Assembly: GCA_027625915.1 (NCBI GenBank)
Contig: JANTQA010000008.1
Coordinates: 13,145,001-13,209,000, forward strand
DNA from: Anaeramoeba flamelloides
Taxonomy: Eukaryota; Metamonada; Anaeramoebidae
Length of the DNA stretch: 64,000 nt
Reading direction: 5' to 3'
Each line of letters begins with the position of its first letter. Position 1 is the stretch's first letter. The notes beneath the pieces are model-generated. The model was not told where the DNA came from and ran no database searches. It saw only the letters and a list, made by a program, of their open reading frames with translations. A program made the position numbers and the translations under genes. Shown piece by piece: positions 24,301-35,301 of the stretch.

Positions 24301-27300
24301 ATTCAAATACCAGTAGAAGTTCAAAACGAACATCGTTGTTTTTTCTCAATAGGGCCCTAAGAATTTGAGTTTTTTCAATTTTTTAAGAAAAGCTATTGAT
24401 TAATTAGTTTTCTTTCAGACATGTATCAACATTTCTTTGAGGTGTATTATTCTCTTTATTTCTTATTTGTTCTTCAAAGGTCAATTATATAAAATAATTG
24501 ATATTTGAAAAAAACGTTGGGCCCCTTTGACTGAAACAGAGTTTAGTTTTCCAAAATTTTTTTTTCAACTAATAAAATCTATTTTTGAATTGTGCTTTTC
24601 ACAATCATAATTTTAATTTTTTTTTTCAAGAGGTTGTATAAATTTTTTTTTGGAATGAGCGAATATTTTTTGAATTGAAAAATATAATTTTGATTTAAAT
24701 CAGAACATAAAATGAGAATTTTCCCTTTTTATTTTTGAAAATTTCTTGCAAGATACATTTAACTTTCAAATACAAGAGTTAACTTTTCTATAAATACATT
24801 TAACATGCATTAATAGAATTGTTCGTATTGTAGGTAATCCTTTAATTTTAAAAATTAAATTTCAATTATGCTAATCATAAAAACAAATTGGGAAAAATTT
24901 TTAAAAGGCAATTTTGTGATTATCAAGTGAATTATTTGTTTCCAATTTCCTACAATTAAATTTTCTCTTTTAACATAACTAAAAAAATTTTTTATAATTA
25001 GATCTTGGAATAAAATGTTCAAAGAAAAAAACTTTTAACAAGAAGAAAAAGGAAAAGAAACCTAAAACCAAAAGAAAAGATTTAAACCTTCTTAAAGGGT
25101 TTTTGTTTTTTTTTTTACTCTGAAAATTTCATCTTATCTAACAGCTGTTCGTTGAAAATATTCATTAATTTTGTTTTATCACTTAAAAAATGTGATTTTT
25201 TTGCGATATCATCTTATAACGTAAACTTATCAAGCAAAGTGAGATAAAGAGATCCATAAAAATGGGTTTGGATTGAAAAAAGAAAGGTATTGAAATACTA
25301 CAATTTTAAGAAATATAAGAATGCACCGTTAAAAAAATTGATTTTGCGAATAATATGAATACTGTTGTCAAAAAAAAAAAACACGGGTAATCTTGTAAAC
25401 TCTTGTTGTAAATTAAAAGACTTGTTTCTTTTTTTTTTTTTCGTAAGATTTATAGATTAAATGATCAAAGAAACTGACAAAAAACAATATTTAAATATTG
25501 TATTGCTTTCTTAAAGTTCTACTATTAAAAAAGGAAAACCGAAAAAGGAAATATCAAATGTAAAAATATTTCTCAAACAATAAAGAGATAGTTTCTAAGA
25601 AAAGTTTTAAAATAAAAAAAAACAAGAAATTTCTTAAAAATTCAAAAAATATTTTATTAAATTCAATTCATAATTTAAAATTTTCTCAAAAACATCAAAG
25701 GGTTTACCTTTATAATTTGATTTGGACTTAGGTATACTATTGGTCCATGAATTAGATGTTTTATTAGAACAAAAAAAAAAAAAAGGAATTTTATTTTAAA
25801 CAAGGGTTTTGTGCTCTGGGCAAGAGTATTTTTAACTGATGTATTTATTTTTGAAATAATTTTTTTTTAAAACTATCTAAACAATTTTGAATTCTAAAGG
25901 ATAAAAACCTTATTTAATTTAGAAACTATTTTGAAAACAACATTTACAATTTCAAATTATAAAGAATAAAAAAGTTATTTAGTATTAGATGGAGATGTAA
26001 AAATATGTTTAATTGCTTTTTTTTTTTAAAGAAATATTTCTTTGAAAAAAGTTAAATCTTCAACAGAAACAGGGGTTTTGGTACTCGTTTTTAATTAATG
26101 AAGATTTACTTTTTGAGATTATTTGTTGCTAATGAGTTTTAAATTTTAAAAATATACACTTAAAAGAAAAACTATTTATAACTTGAATATTTGGTAGTAG
26201 TTAGATTTTATCATTTTTAATGGTTGGAGGAAGTAACAAAGAATAGAAAGTTTATTTCTCAGCTCATAGAAAGTGTAGTTAAATTCCCATTTAGGTTTTA
26301 TTTTTTTACTATTGTGGTGAATTGTGTATTCCACTTGGTACATAAAAAAGGAGTTGTATTTTTTTTGATTACAAGTTGCAATAAATTTATTTATATATAT
26401 ATATATATAAACCCCAATTCAAAATTTTTAACACATCAAAATTTGATTTGTGAAAAAAAAAAACTTATTTAATCAATTTACGAAGAAATACCAAATTAGA
26501 ACCATTCACTAATTGAAATGTTAACACTTGTTTATAAATTACAATACTCACAAAACAAAAAATAAATAATTATCAATACTAATAAATCAAGGGTGTGTTA
26601 ATATTTTGGAGAGAGCAAAACAAAAAAAATACATTGGTAAATTTGTTGAAATTCTATTAGGAACATTGATCGATCAAATGGTCAGATACTACCAATTAAT
26701 TTTATTTGAGTTCTTCTGTTTGGAACAACTCAACTTTAACATGTTATCAATTGTTGAAAAAAATTTTGATCGAACCAAACGAGTTACGTAATTCAAAAAA
26801 TGAAATGAAAAAAAAACTATAAGATGAAAAAATGATTTTCATATTTTACAAAAATCAAAATTATTTGCAATTTGAATGAAATTGTATTATTGTGATTCTT
26901 AGGAACATTTTAGCTGTGTGGAAAATTTTGAATTTTAGTTTATTTAATAAAATCATAAAATTTACTGTTTTCCTTATTTGTAAAAATTCCTAAGAAAAAA
27001 GCAAGCTATATTCACCGCCCTAATGTTGTATGATATTTAAATTATTTTGATTTTTGTAATTAAAAATTAATAAAAAGTTGGAAATATTTTTATTTTTTTT
27101 TCAATTTCCATCGAAAGAGTCTGAAGGGTTATTGAAATCAAAAAGTAATTCAAAATTCGAGTTAAACTGTATTTTAATTGAATTTTGATGTTCATTTTCA
27201 TTAAAACAAAATTTTCAATTAATACATTGTCTACATATATTAAGGATGCAAGTTCACAATGATTTCTGAAAATACATTATAAAATACCTTAAATTGGTTA

Positions 27301-30299
27301 AGGTTCAGACAATCTTTTATTTACAGATTAAAATTATTTTTTTTTGCAAAAAATGGAGTTTATTGGTGTTTCATTTTTTTTTTGTTGTCATCAAAAAACC
27401 TACACTTAATTACTACTTTGTGGTTCGTGGATATTTACAATATTAACCGAAAATCAAAACTGAAAAAAATTCTCATTTTTTGCAAAAAAAAATTAATTTA
27501 ATATGTGTACAAAAGATCGTATGAATCTGTTAAGATACAAGTAACTCTTATTTATTTTTTCCCCCCAAAGGTAATAGTTCAGTTGTTTGTACAAGGATAC
27601 GATTAAGCCTGATAATCAAACTCAGTTATCAACTTTAGAGAAATCCATTATCTTTTTTAAAAAAGAGTTCATTGTCCCAAATTTTCAGTCAAAAGATCTG
27701 ATCCTTTTTGATTTGGAATTTTTGGATCAAATAAAGAAAAAGAAAAATTTGCAAAACATTTTTATTTTTATGAAATCTCACTTTTAGTTAATTTCTGATA
27801 TTTTGTATAGAAAAATAACATTTCAAATTTCTTCTTATTTAAAAAATACAAGAAAAAGAAATCAAATATTGAAATCTGTAAATCCAGAAAAAATTGATCA
27901 TTTATTTTTTTCACAAATATTTTTTTAAATTTCTAGGAATTTAAAAGATTAGGTAATATTTTTTTTTCAAAGATTCAGAGTATACATAACTAACTTTTAT
28001 TATTAAAATAAGTTATTTGATAAGATCTATTATTTTTTTTTTATTAGCTTTATTTATTTTGTATTAGTTTTATTTGTTTGAAAATATTTACTAAATTGAG
28101 AAAGAATAGTAAAACCCATTGAGACTTTTGATATTTGGGTTATTATTAAACACCGAAATAATTAAGATTGGGTTGTTAATTATTGATTATTAATAACCAA
28201 AATAAAAAGTATTTCTTTTGGTTATAAGTTGAATTTACCAGGTTTTAAAAAAGTATTTCGTGAGACTTTTTAATTTAATTGTTGATTTGTTTTTCTCAGA
28301 TTTTTTTGTTTAAAAAATTGAAAAAATTAATTTGAACTGTTATTTAGAATAAAGAAATTAATATTTTTTTTTAAGTTTAAAATAATTATCTGAGATTTTT
28401 CTGAAATTATTAAGATTTTGTTATTAATTATTATTTCAAAATAATTGACTAATGTAAATTTTTGTAGAAGTTTGTAGGTGCTCAACATTGGTAATTTTTT
28501 TCATGGCGGTATTTGTGCTCCAAAACACCTGGCATAATCTCTATTCCCACCAAGACCATTTATTTTTTGAGAAAATTTATGGAAAATTAAAAATCATATA
28601 CATTTGCTTTGCAAATATCTGCCATTTTAAATCATGATTAAAAATAAGTCATAATAATTTCAGAAAAATCTCAGATAATTATTTTAAACTTAAAAAAAAT
28701 ATTAATTTCTTTATTCAAAGAAACAGTTCGAATTAATTTTTTCAATTTTTTAAACAAAAAAATCTGAGAAAAAAAACCAAACCATTAAATTAAAAAGTCT
28801 CACAAAATACTTTTTTAAAACCTGTGAAATTCAACTTATAAGCTGAAAGAAATACTTTTTTAATTTGGTTATTAATAATCAATAATTAATAACCCATTCT
28901 TAATTATTTCGGCGAGTTAGTAATAACCCAATGATTAAATGTAAAAATAGATTTTATTATTCTTTCTCAATTTATTCAATATTTTCAAATTAATCAAACT
29001 AATTCAAATTAATAATTCTAATAAAAAAAAATTATTAGATATTATCAAATAACTGATTTTAATAATACAGTTAGTTATTTATACTCTGAATATTTGAAAA
29101 GGAATATTACCTAATCTTTTTAAATTTCAAGAAATTTAATAAATATTTGTGAATAAAATAAATGATCAATTTTTTCTGGATTTTCAAGGATTCAATACTT
29201 GTTTTACTTGTTTTATTTGTTTTTTAAAAATAAGATTAAAATTTCAAGGTTATTCATTCATACAAACTCACAGTAATTACTAAGTGTGGAGATTTCTTCA
29301 AAATAAAAAGGTTTTGCAAATTTTTCTTTTTCTTTTTCGATCCAAAAATCCCAACAAAAAAAGGAACAAGTATCTTTTAACTGAAAATCTAAATTGGAAA
29401 AAATGAACTCTTTTTTAAAAATGAAAATCCATTTCTCTAAAGTTGATAACTGAGTTTGATTATCGGGCTTAATCGTACCCTTGTGAAAATAATTACTCTA
29501 TTATCTTTGAGGGAAAAAATAAATAAGTTTTACTAATTCCAAAAATCTTTTCGTTTCTCACTTTTTTAAAATTGCCGTAAAGGTTTTTTTTGGATTAGTT
29601 TCTTGTATCACACTGCTAAATTCGGGGAATTTGACAATTTTTTTCAACACCAGTCATTGTTTAATGAGTCTTTCTATTTAAAGGTAAACCTATTAAAAAC
29701 TAGTGTTTATTTTGAAATTTGAGATTAATAGCTACAATTAATTAACAAATCAAGTGAAAAAAAAATGGTAATGTAATTTTAATCAATCAGTAATTTAAAA
29801 GACCGTAATTCCCATCAATAAAAAACCTTCGACTTGAGATTTTTTTTATTATGAAGAAAATGAACTTTTGAAAAGTTTTTTTGTTTGTTTTTAATGGGAA
29901 ATTATTACTTTTTTTTGACGTTGACTGTTCAGAATTTGAAATATCCGAAGTAAGGCACGAATCAGATTTTTCTTTTTCTTTTTCTTCTTCTTCTTCTTCT
30001 TGAGGATCAATTAGAATGTTCTTCTTTTTTTTTGTCTTCTTTTTTTGTTCTTCTTCTTGGGAAGTTAAAGACCAAACATCGTTACTAAAAGATCCAAACC
30101 CAGAATCCTCATTATCAGAAGAAGTATACCCAAGGTGTTTAACCATTTTAAATTCTTCATCCATTTCGTCTTCGGGTGTATATTTTAAAATTGGTACACT
30201 ATGCTTATTTGAGGTTGTTGTGAAGAAGAGATTGTCTCCTTTCAGTAGTGGAGGAGTTTTTGGTGGTCGAAAAACGATTTTGCTTATTATCACTCCCAT
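21376..30299 (-). CDS. ABHD17/WAV2-type alpha/beta hydrolase, two distant exons
   Basis: The catalytic exon is 22715-21376. It has FAHGNGE (oxyanion region), nucleophile elbow GHSLG, HGTDDVIV with the acid and AGHNN with the His, plus MSPILSIFRV, all as in ABHD17/WAV2 serine hydrolases; ABHD17 depalmitoylates membrane proteins. That exon has no ATG before the domain. The frame 30299-29787 on the same strand opens with MGVIISK, a myristoylation-type start, then FRPPKTPP and LFFTTTSNKHSVPILKY. This resembles the family N-terminus (MGG.. FFPPxPP .. LxTRRGTEI). A donor at 29908 (GTAATA) and an acceptor at 22716 share phase 1 and would give 576 residues with a 7,193-base intron. The splice points are inferred; other AGs lie within 10 bases. 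A long Lys/Glu and Ser/Asn linker precedes the hydrolase domain, and a tail of about 210 residues (Lys-rich, then Ser/Asn-rich) follows it. Confidence 0.75.
22977..23514 (-). mobile_element. family C Tc1/mariner-type element, short copy
   Basis: TA flanks both ends. The left end is AACTTTGTTTCAGTCAAAAG and the right end is CTCCTTTGACTGGAAAATGGTT, inverse of each other. The interior matches the inverse of 23840-24543 with internal sequence missing (538 against 704 bp). It lies about 325 bases from that copy, in opposite orientation. Confidence 0.75.
23840..24543 (+). mobile_element. family C Tc1/mariner-type element, 704-bp copy
   Basis: TA flanks both ends. The termini are close to perfect inverses over about 26 bases (AACTATTTTTCAGTCAAAGG at left, CCTTTGACTGAAACAGAGTT at right), with GGGGCCCA just inside. 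The copy at 50617-51311 aligns along its whole length in the same orientation. No transposase frame remains. The relative at 42891-43675 shows the likely parentage. Confidence 0.8.
25480..25840 (+). repeat. family E repeat, diverged copy
   Basis: It follows the same order as 38635-39085: GCTTTCTTAAAGTTCTACTA, GAGATAGTTTCT, GAATTAGATGTT, and GGGTTTTGTGCTCTGG at the right end. Confidence 0.5.
26408..26940 (-). mobile_element. family A element, copy 3 (inverted)
   Basis: A 533-bp unit flanked by TA. Termini are AACCCCAATTCAAAATTTTT and GAAAATTTTGAATTTTAGTT. It is the inverse of 7691-8228 along its length. A 61-codon open frame at 26606-26791 shares DQMVRYYQLILFEFF with a frame in the 13948 copy, on its minus strand. 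This looks like conserved repeat DNA, not a proven protein. Confidence 0.75.
27536..29545. repeat. 2-kb foldback (giant palindrome)
   Basis: Two arms of about 880 bases (27536-28415 and 28655-29545) are inverse of each other almost throughout, around a spacer of about 240 bases. The arms meet at AATAATTATCTGAGATTTTT and its inverse. The outer ends carry AACTCTTATTTATTTTTT and its inverse. The spacer is richer in G+C than the arms and has no frame I recognise. Single arms occur at about 9845-10740 and 57870-58765. It lies in the proposed hydrolase intron. The open frame at 27587-27787 is part of the left arm. Confidence 0.85.
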
Positions 30300-33016
30300 T
30301 TGATTTTGCAGGTTGTAATTAAGAAGTAACTGTATTAAAAAAATTAATTGAGGTGCGACAGAATTCTATAAGTACAAATATTTTGGTTTTAATTGTTTTA
30401 AATAAAAGAAACAATTTATTCAAAAAGGCAGAAAAATGAAATTATTTAAGAATTGTAAAATAGAAATAACACAAAAATTGAGTCATGTATTTTTGTAATT
30501 CAGAACTCTTTTGTTTTTTAAACTTTGTTTTAAATTGAAAGAAATAAAAAGATCTTAATATAATATTTTAATAATGTAAAGTTTTTAAAACAAGAACTTT
30601 CAAAATTTTGTAATTTTAACACCTTTTTGGCTTTTGGGTTTTTCTGTAAAATAATTTGGGTTTTCAAAATATAAAAAGTAAATGTTTTAAATTTTAAAAC
30701 ATTTAAAAAAATTCAAAATGTTTTCAAACATAAAAAAATTAAATATTGGATAAAATTGAATTAGTAAAATTAATGGATTATATCTATAATTTTTAAATCA
30801 AAAAGAGAAATAATATACATAATGGTCCCGTTTTCTCAATTTAAAGAAAAAAATGATTAATTGGATAAGTGTCTTAAAAATGGCACTATTGTTGAGAAAT
30901 AAGTTATTAACCCACTTTTTTCCATATTTTCCATTTTATAAAAATAACAAGGATTAAGATTAGTCTTATTTTTCGTCTACTTTGACTCATTGAAAATATG
31001 AGTTATATTATTCCATGAACTTTTAACATTCAAAAATATACATTAAATATTTGATTTTTGCATTTTTCACAAGTAAATATATTAAAAAATAAAAAGGAGT
31101 TAACTCTACATATCTTTTTGTATTTCTCTCTTTTTTTATCCTTTTTGAGCTTGAAAAATTTTGTCTGTTATTGGAAAAATGTTCAAATAAAATACTTGAG
31201 TTTGAAATCTTATACAGCTAACAAGGTTGAAACTTTGAAATAGTCTTGAAATTATTTATATATCTTATACTTTTCTTACCATTAAGAATCAGAATTATGA
31301 TTAAGTTATTTGAATAGATATTCTAAATTTTAGTTAACAGATTAATATTATATTTACAGAAGAAATTATAGTTTTTCAAATTTTTAGCGTACATTACAAG
31401 ATCAGCACAAAATAATTAAAATCAGGTACAAAAAAAAAAAAAAAAAACTAAGATGGTACAAAAAAAGTACAATCCATAGAAATAATTCCAAGACAATTTA
31501 TTTTTTTCAACTCAAACAATAATCCAATTTATTTATAAATATCTTTCAGTAATTGTGCCTTTATAAATTTTAATTTTTTTTTTTGTGACTTTTTTGTTAA
31601 ATTAAAATATATTTCGAAGTATATTAACTGTATTGTTATTAATTTTTTAAAATAAAAAGAGGAATATAATTATGGTGTTAAAATAACATGTGTATACTTT
31701 TTTGAACTTTTTTTTCCAATTAAAAATTATGTTTTTTTTTTTTTTTAGAGAAGATCTATACTTTAAAATATCAAAGAAAGTATTAAAAAATAATAAAGGG
31801 GTATGATATTAATTTCTTTAGCTCTCTAATTATAAAGGAAATTCTGCAAAAAAAGAGAATGAAATGTGATAATTTTTGCGAAAAAAATGCACTTATTGTT
31901 TTTGATAAAAATTACCATAAAAAATCATAGATTTTGAGAAAAATTAGAAAATTTATCAAAAATTTTTAACACATTTAATTGATAATTTGTAAATTTCGAT
32001 AAAATATCAAGATATTTAGGTTCAAAATAGATCTGAACTTAAAGTATATACCCATTTAGAGAATTAAGGATTTTATTGGAAATACAAGATAAAAGACATT
32101 AATTATATTTTAAACCTCTTTTTAGATACCAGATAACGAGTGTTTTTTTTTATTAATGTATCTAAATATTAATCTAAAACTAATAAACCAGAAAACTCTT
32201 AAAAGCTGATTTGAATTTTAATTTTCTTTTATTTTATTTATCTAAAAAGTAATTATCTAAAATTAAAAGTGAGAATTGTTCTTTAAATTTTTATTTTCAT
32301 TCTTAAAAAATTTGAATTTTTCTCTCTTAAAAAATGTTCTTTTTCATATTCAATTAGAAGAAAAAATAAAAAATTATTAAGAATAATTTGTCTAAAATTA
32401 GACAATAAGAAAAAAAAACGAATAATATATTTTCCTTTTTAGAAAGGTTTTAACAATTAAAATCAAAGAACTTGAAATTTAAAACACCTGATAGATCAAT
32501 TTTTTTACAATCATAAAAATTCGTTAAAATTGGAAAAATATTTCCCCAGTTTACAAATACATATCTAAATTACTGAAAAACACACTAAATATCACTGAGA
32601 TGTTGAATAAATATTATAAATCTCTCAATTTTACCCTTCTGGGAAACATAGAAAACAAAAAAAATCAAATATAACCAATTACTACAGTCATTTTCAACTG
32701 TAAGGCACAAACTTTCAAAAAAATTTAAGGCACAAAAAAATCTCAAATTAAGGCATAAAATTTGGAATTTTTTTTTTTACAATTTGTTTTCCTAGAATTT
32801 GAATTTTATGCCTTAATTTGAGATTTTTATAGCCTCTAATTTTTATTGAAATTCGTGCCTTAAAAGTGGAATTAACTGTAATTTTCATGGTAATTTCTTT
32901 GGTATTGTACTAAATCCACTAAAATCCACATTTCCTTAAAATTTGAAGATCATTTTTTCTCAAATGTTACAATATTGTTTTTTTTAAAAAAAAGAGACAA
33001 ATTTTTGTAAATTTAA
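30300..33016. other. gene-free stretch with one MITE
   Basis: Nothing protein-like. It holds the 197-bp palindrome (32683-32880); the rest is A/T tracts. It lies upstream of the hydrolase gene's first exon, so the left edge should hold its promoter, but no recognisable element was seen. Confidence 0.5.
32683..32880. mobile_element. 197-bp palindromic MITE, copy 3
   Basis: It opens with TACAGTCATTTTCAACTG and AAGGCACAAACTTTC and closes with the inverse GTGCCTTAAAAGTGGAATTA and ACTGTA. The halves pair through AATCTCAAATTAAGGCATAA near the centre. It is the cleanest of the three copies. Confidence 0.75.
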
Positions 33017-33280
33017 ATTCCAAAAGATCCTTTGATGAAAAATTCTTCAAAACCTTTCCAACACAACCCCAACCCAATTTATCTTGATACAACAAATTGA
33101 GTCTTGATAGGAACTATCCAAACAAAAAATTTTGATAAAAAAGTAGATAAAAAATGTAAAGTGCGTTTAGACATGGATCAAATTTTTTCAAAAACAATTC
33201 GAGGAGACACTCTTGTTTAGTCAGGCCGAGAGATTGAATTTAAGGAAAAACAAAAAGAACCAAAAAAAAAAAAAAAATAA
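33017..33280 (+). pseudogene. decayed coding remnant of unknown origin
   Basis: One frame here reads like protein, unlike the surrounding DNA. It includes NPNPIYLDTTN, LIGTIQTKNFDKKVDKK and RLDMDQIFSKTIRGDTL, and ends with EIEFKEKQKEPKKKKK before a TAA, a typical charged C-terminus. The frame is broken at about two points and has no start, so it is not functional as it stands. Codon choice and G+C resemble the real genes. I do not recognise the family. It could be the 3' part of a host gene that was copied and decayed, or of a mobile element's gene; nothing here decides between these. The intact gene at 34657 is about 1.4 kb downstream and shows no similarity to it. Confidence 0.45.
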
Positions 33281-34656
33281 GCGGAAATCACAGCCACTTT
33301 GTGATAATTAATACAGACTTTCTAGCACTACTGTGAAAATTTTTAAGACCCCTGAATCTGATTTTTTATTCTGTACTTTTTTTTTGTACAACACACCATA
33401 TCAAGGTTATTAAAGCATAGCATCAACTATAAAATTTATTATACAAGATTAAAAATAAGTTATCCATTTTTTGGTTTTGCTAATTGACAAACAAATTCAT
33501 TAAAAAACTTACAATAATGTGTTTCTGCAATTTCCAAAAATGTTAAAATCCAGCTTTTAAAATTTAAAAAAAAAGATCGAAAAATACTTTCAAGTTTCGA
33601 CGATTTTTGTGATTTCTATTCTTAAGACAATTTAATTTTTGTCTTTGTTTTTTACATAAAAAATAACACTAATGAAGTAAAACAAGTGAATTTTTTTCTC
33701 TTATGATCTAAATTGAATTTATTCTCCCAAAAAAATCAATTTGATAATAAACAAACCAATTTCTATGCCATATGTTATTTCGTGGTGGGTTCGAACGGAT
33801 TATTTGGTTGTGGAGACAATTTAACAATTCAATGTAACTCAAAGGACAAAAATCATTGACAATACGATCATTTAGTTTTAAGATATTTATCAAGAAGGGT
33901 TGTTAAATTTAGAAAACCGTTATTATTTTTCTTTTTCATTTTCAGGTTCCTTAACAGGGTTATTGAGTTACATAAATCTAAAAATTTGAAAAGTGAATTT
34001 TCCATCTAAAAAAAATGACATAAAATGATTTTTTGATTCAAATTGGAGAATATTTTGAAGATCATTCAATCATCATATAAATGAGATTGGAACAAATTGT
34101 GTTGGGGGCATTTGCTGAAATACAAATATCGTCCTTAAAACTTGTTTGAATGGTTTCCTTTTTTTGTTTATGTTCTTTTTTTCAAGTATAATCTGGTAAA
34201 TTCTTATTTTTCTCGTAATTATGTTTTTGTTAGAGTGTCAAAGGTGTTTTTAAAGGAGGAAATTTTGTTTTTTTTTGGATTTTTTTGTTAATGAATAATT
34301 GGAAAATGAAAGTATAATTTTTTCCCCTTTTATTCATCAAATACCAATACTACAACCCACAATTATTAGATCGTAAAACTATTAACTTTTAAAATCGTAA
34401 CACACACCAAAAGTTCTTGATTCTGTTAATATGGGTTCAATTGTAAAATAAAAAAAAGAAAAAGGATTTTCTATCTTTCTGTATCATTCGTAATTTTGGT
34501 AAAAAAAAAATAAAAAAATGTTAACGAGTTTCAGTACAAAACCCTGAATCCAAACATAATAAAAAGAACATATCGAAAAAAAAATAATTTCCGAACTCAA
34601 TCAACCATTTTTTTCAACTTTGAAAATCATTTCTTTTTAATTCCAAACCTATAATA
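33281..34656. other. gene-free stretch
   Basis: A 61-codon open frame on the minus strand at 33708-33893 is slightly richer in G+C than its surroundings, but has no recognisable motif and is not called. The remainder is A/T tracts leading to the start of the ubiquitin-like gene. Confidence 0.45.
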
Positions 34657-35301
34657 ATGAATGAAAAAACGGATCTAAAATCAAGAATCGAAAATTACAA
34701 AGACGTTCAGAGTACAACTGAAGAAAGAGTTAAGGATTTAAAAAGAGATCTCGATAAGAGTGAGAAAAAAGGAAAAATCTTTTTGGAATTGCAAAAACAA
34801 TTAAAGCTTCATAGTGCGATCTTGGAGAAAACAAACCTGATCCTTCAAGAGCTTAGTGTGCAAGAAAAAATGGTCTTTCAAAGTAACAATTTCAGACCGT
34901 CCGAAACAACAAAGAACCTGGTGAGCAAAATAACTGAACCAATAAAATTAAAAATTAATGTCGCGCTACCAAACAGCAAAACAGTGGAAGTGGAAGTGGA
35001 CTCAACATTTTTAATTGGTGGTCTTCATCAGCTAATCGAAGAGCAGTCCAAGTTAGATCTCTCCAAATATGACCTAATGTGGAACAATAAGAAATTGTCA
35101 CAGGCGTATTCTTTGGATGACTATTCAATATTTACAGATTGTGAAATGATCTTATTATCAAACGATGGTCAAAAAAAAAACACAACAAGAAAGATCACAA
35201 GGCAAAGTTCTTATACAAACGAAAAGAACAAAGAAGAAGAAGAAGACATCAATTTGTTAGGATCTAATCTTTTTAGCTTTTCGTCTGACAATGAAAATTA
35301 A
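34657..35301 (+). CDS. coiled-coil plus ubiquitin-like domain protein
   Basis: 214 residues from ATG to TAA, no intron. Residues about 1-75 are heptad-like and charged (RIENYKDVQSTTEERVKDLKRDLDK, EKTNLILQELSVQEK), consistent with a coiled coil. Residues about 95-170 have the pattern of a ubiquitin fold: KLKINVALPNSKTVEVEV for the first hairpin, LIGGLHQLIEEQSKLDLSKYDLMWNNKKLS for helix and third strand, then the YSLDDYSIFTDCEMILLS ending. There is no C-terminal Gly-Gly, so this would be an integral, non-conjugated ubiquitin-like domain. Such domains dock to proteasome, chaperone or kinase partners; the partner is unknown. The tail is charged and Ser-rich. After the TAA the same frame stays open for 15 more codons of Asn/Ser-rich sequence. 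Confidence 0.8.
   Translation: MNEKTDLKSRIENYKDVQSTTEERVKDLKRDLDKSEKKGKIFLELQKQLKLHSAILEKTNLILQELSVQEKMVFQSNNFRPSETTKNLVSKITEPIKLKINVALPNSKTVEVEVDSTFLIGGLHQLIEEQSKLDLSKYDLMWNNKKLSQAYSLDDYSIFTDCEMILLSNDGQKKNTTRKITRQSSYTNEKNKEEEEDINLLGSNLFSFSSDNEN

Larger units (their letters stand above)
22716..29908 (-). other. proposed 7.2-kb intron of the hydrolase gene
   Basis: Bounded by the proposed GT at 29908 and AG at 22716 on the minus strand. No gene was found inside on either strand. It holds two family C elements (22977-23514 and 23840-24543, in opposite orientations), a family E piece (about 25480-25840), family A copy 3 (26408-26940) and the 2-kb foldback (27536-29545). A Lys-rich open frame at about 25030-25115 on the plus strand is too short and biased to call. 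Confidence 0.6.

Noticed and set aside
23840-24543. The left end of family C (GTTGTAATGGTATAATACACG) as a tRNA D-arm.
   Set aside because: The match is limited to the D-arm-like word; there is no T-loop at the right distance, and other copies lack it. The TA-flanked inverted ends explain the unit.
24980-25130. Lys-rich open stretch (KKPKTKRKDLNLL) as an exon of the hydrolase or another gene.
   Set aside because: It is on the plus strand, opposite to the hydrolase, is under 40 codons and has no partner exon.
26606-27787. Open frames of 61 and 66 codons (26606-26791 and 27587-27787) as small genes.
   Set aside because: Both lie wholly within repeats (family A copy 3 and the foldback left arm), and the matching copies do not keep the frames open.
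33218-35301. A non-standard genetic code (TAG or TAA as sense), suggested by frames that continue past stops.
   Set aside because: The Rab, eL8, PRPF39, TPR and translin genes all end at ordinary stops at the expected protein length, so the code is standard.
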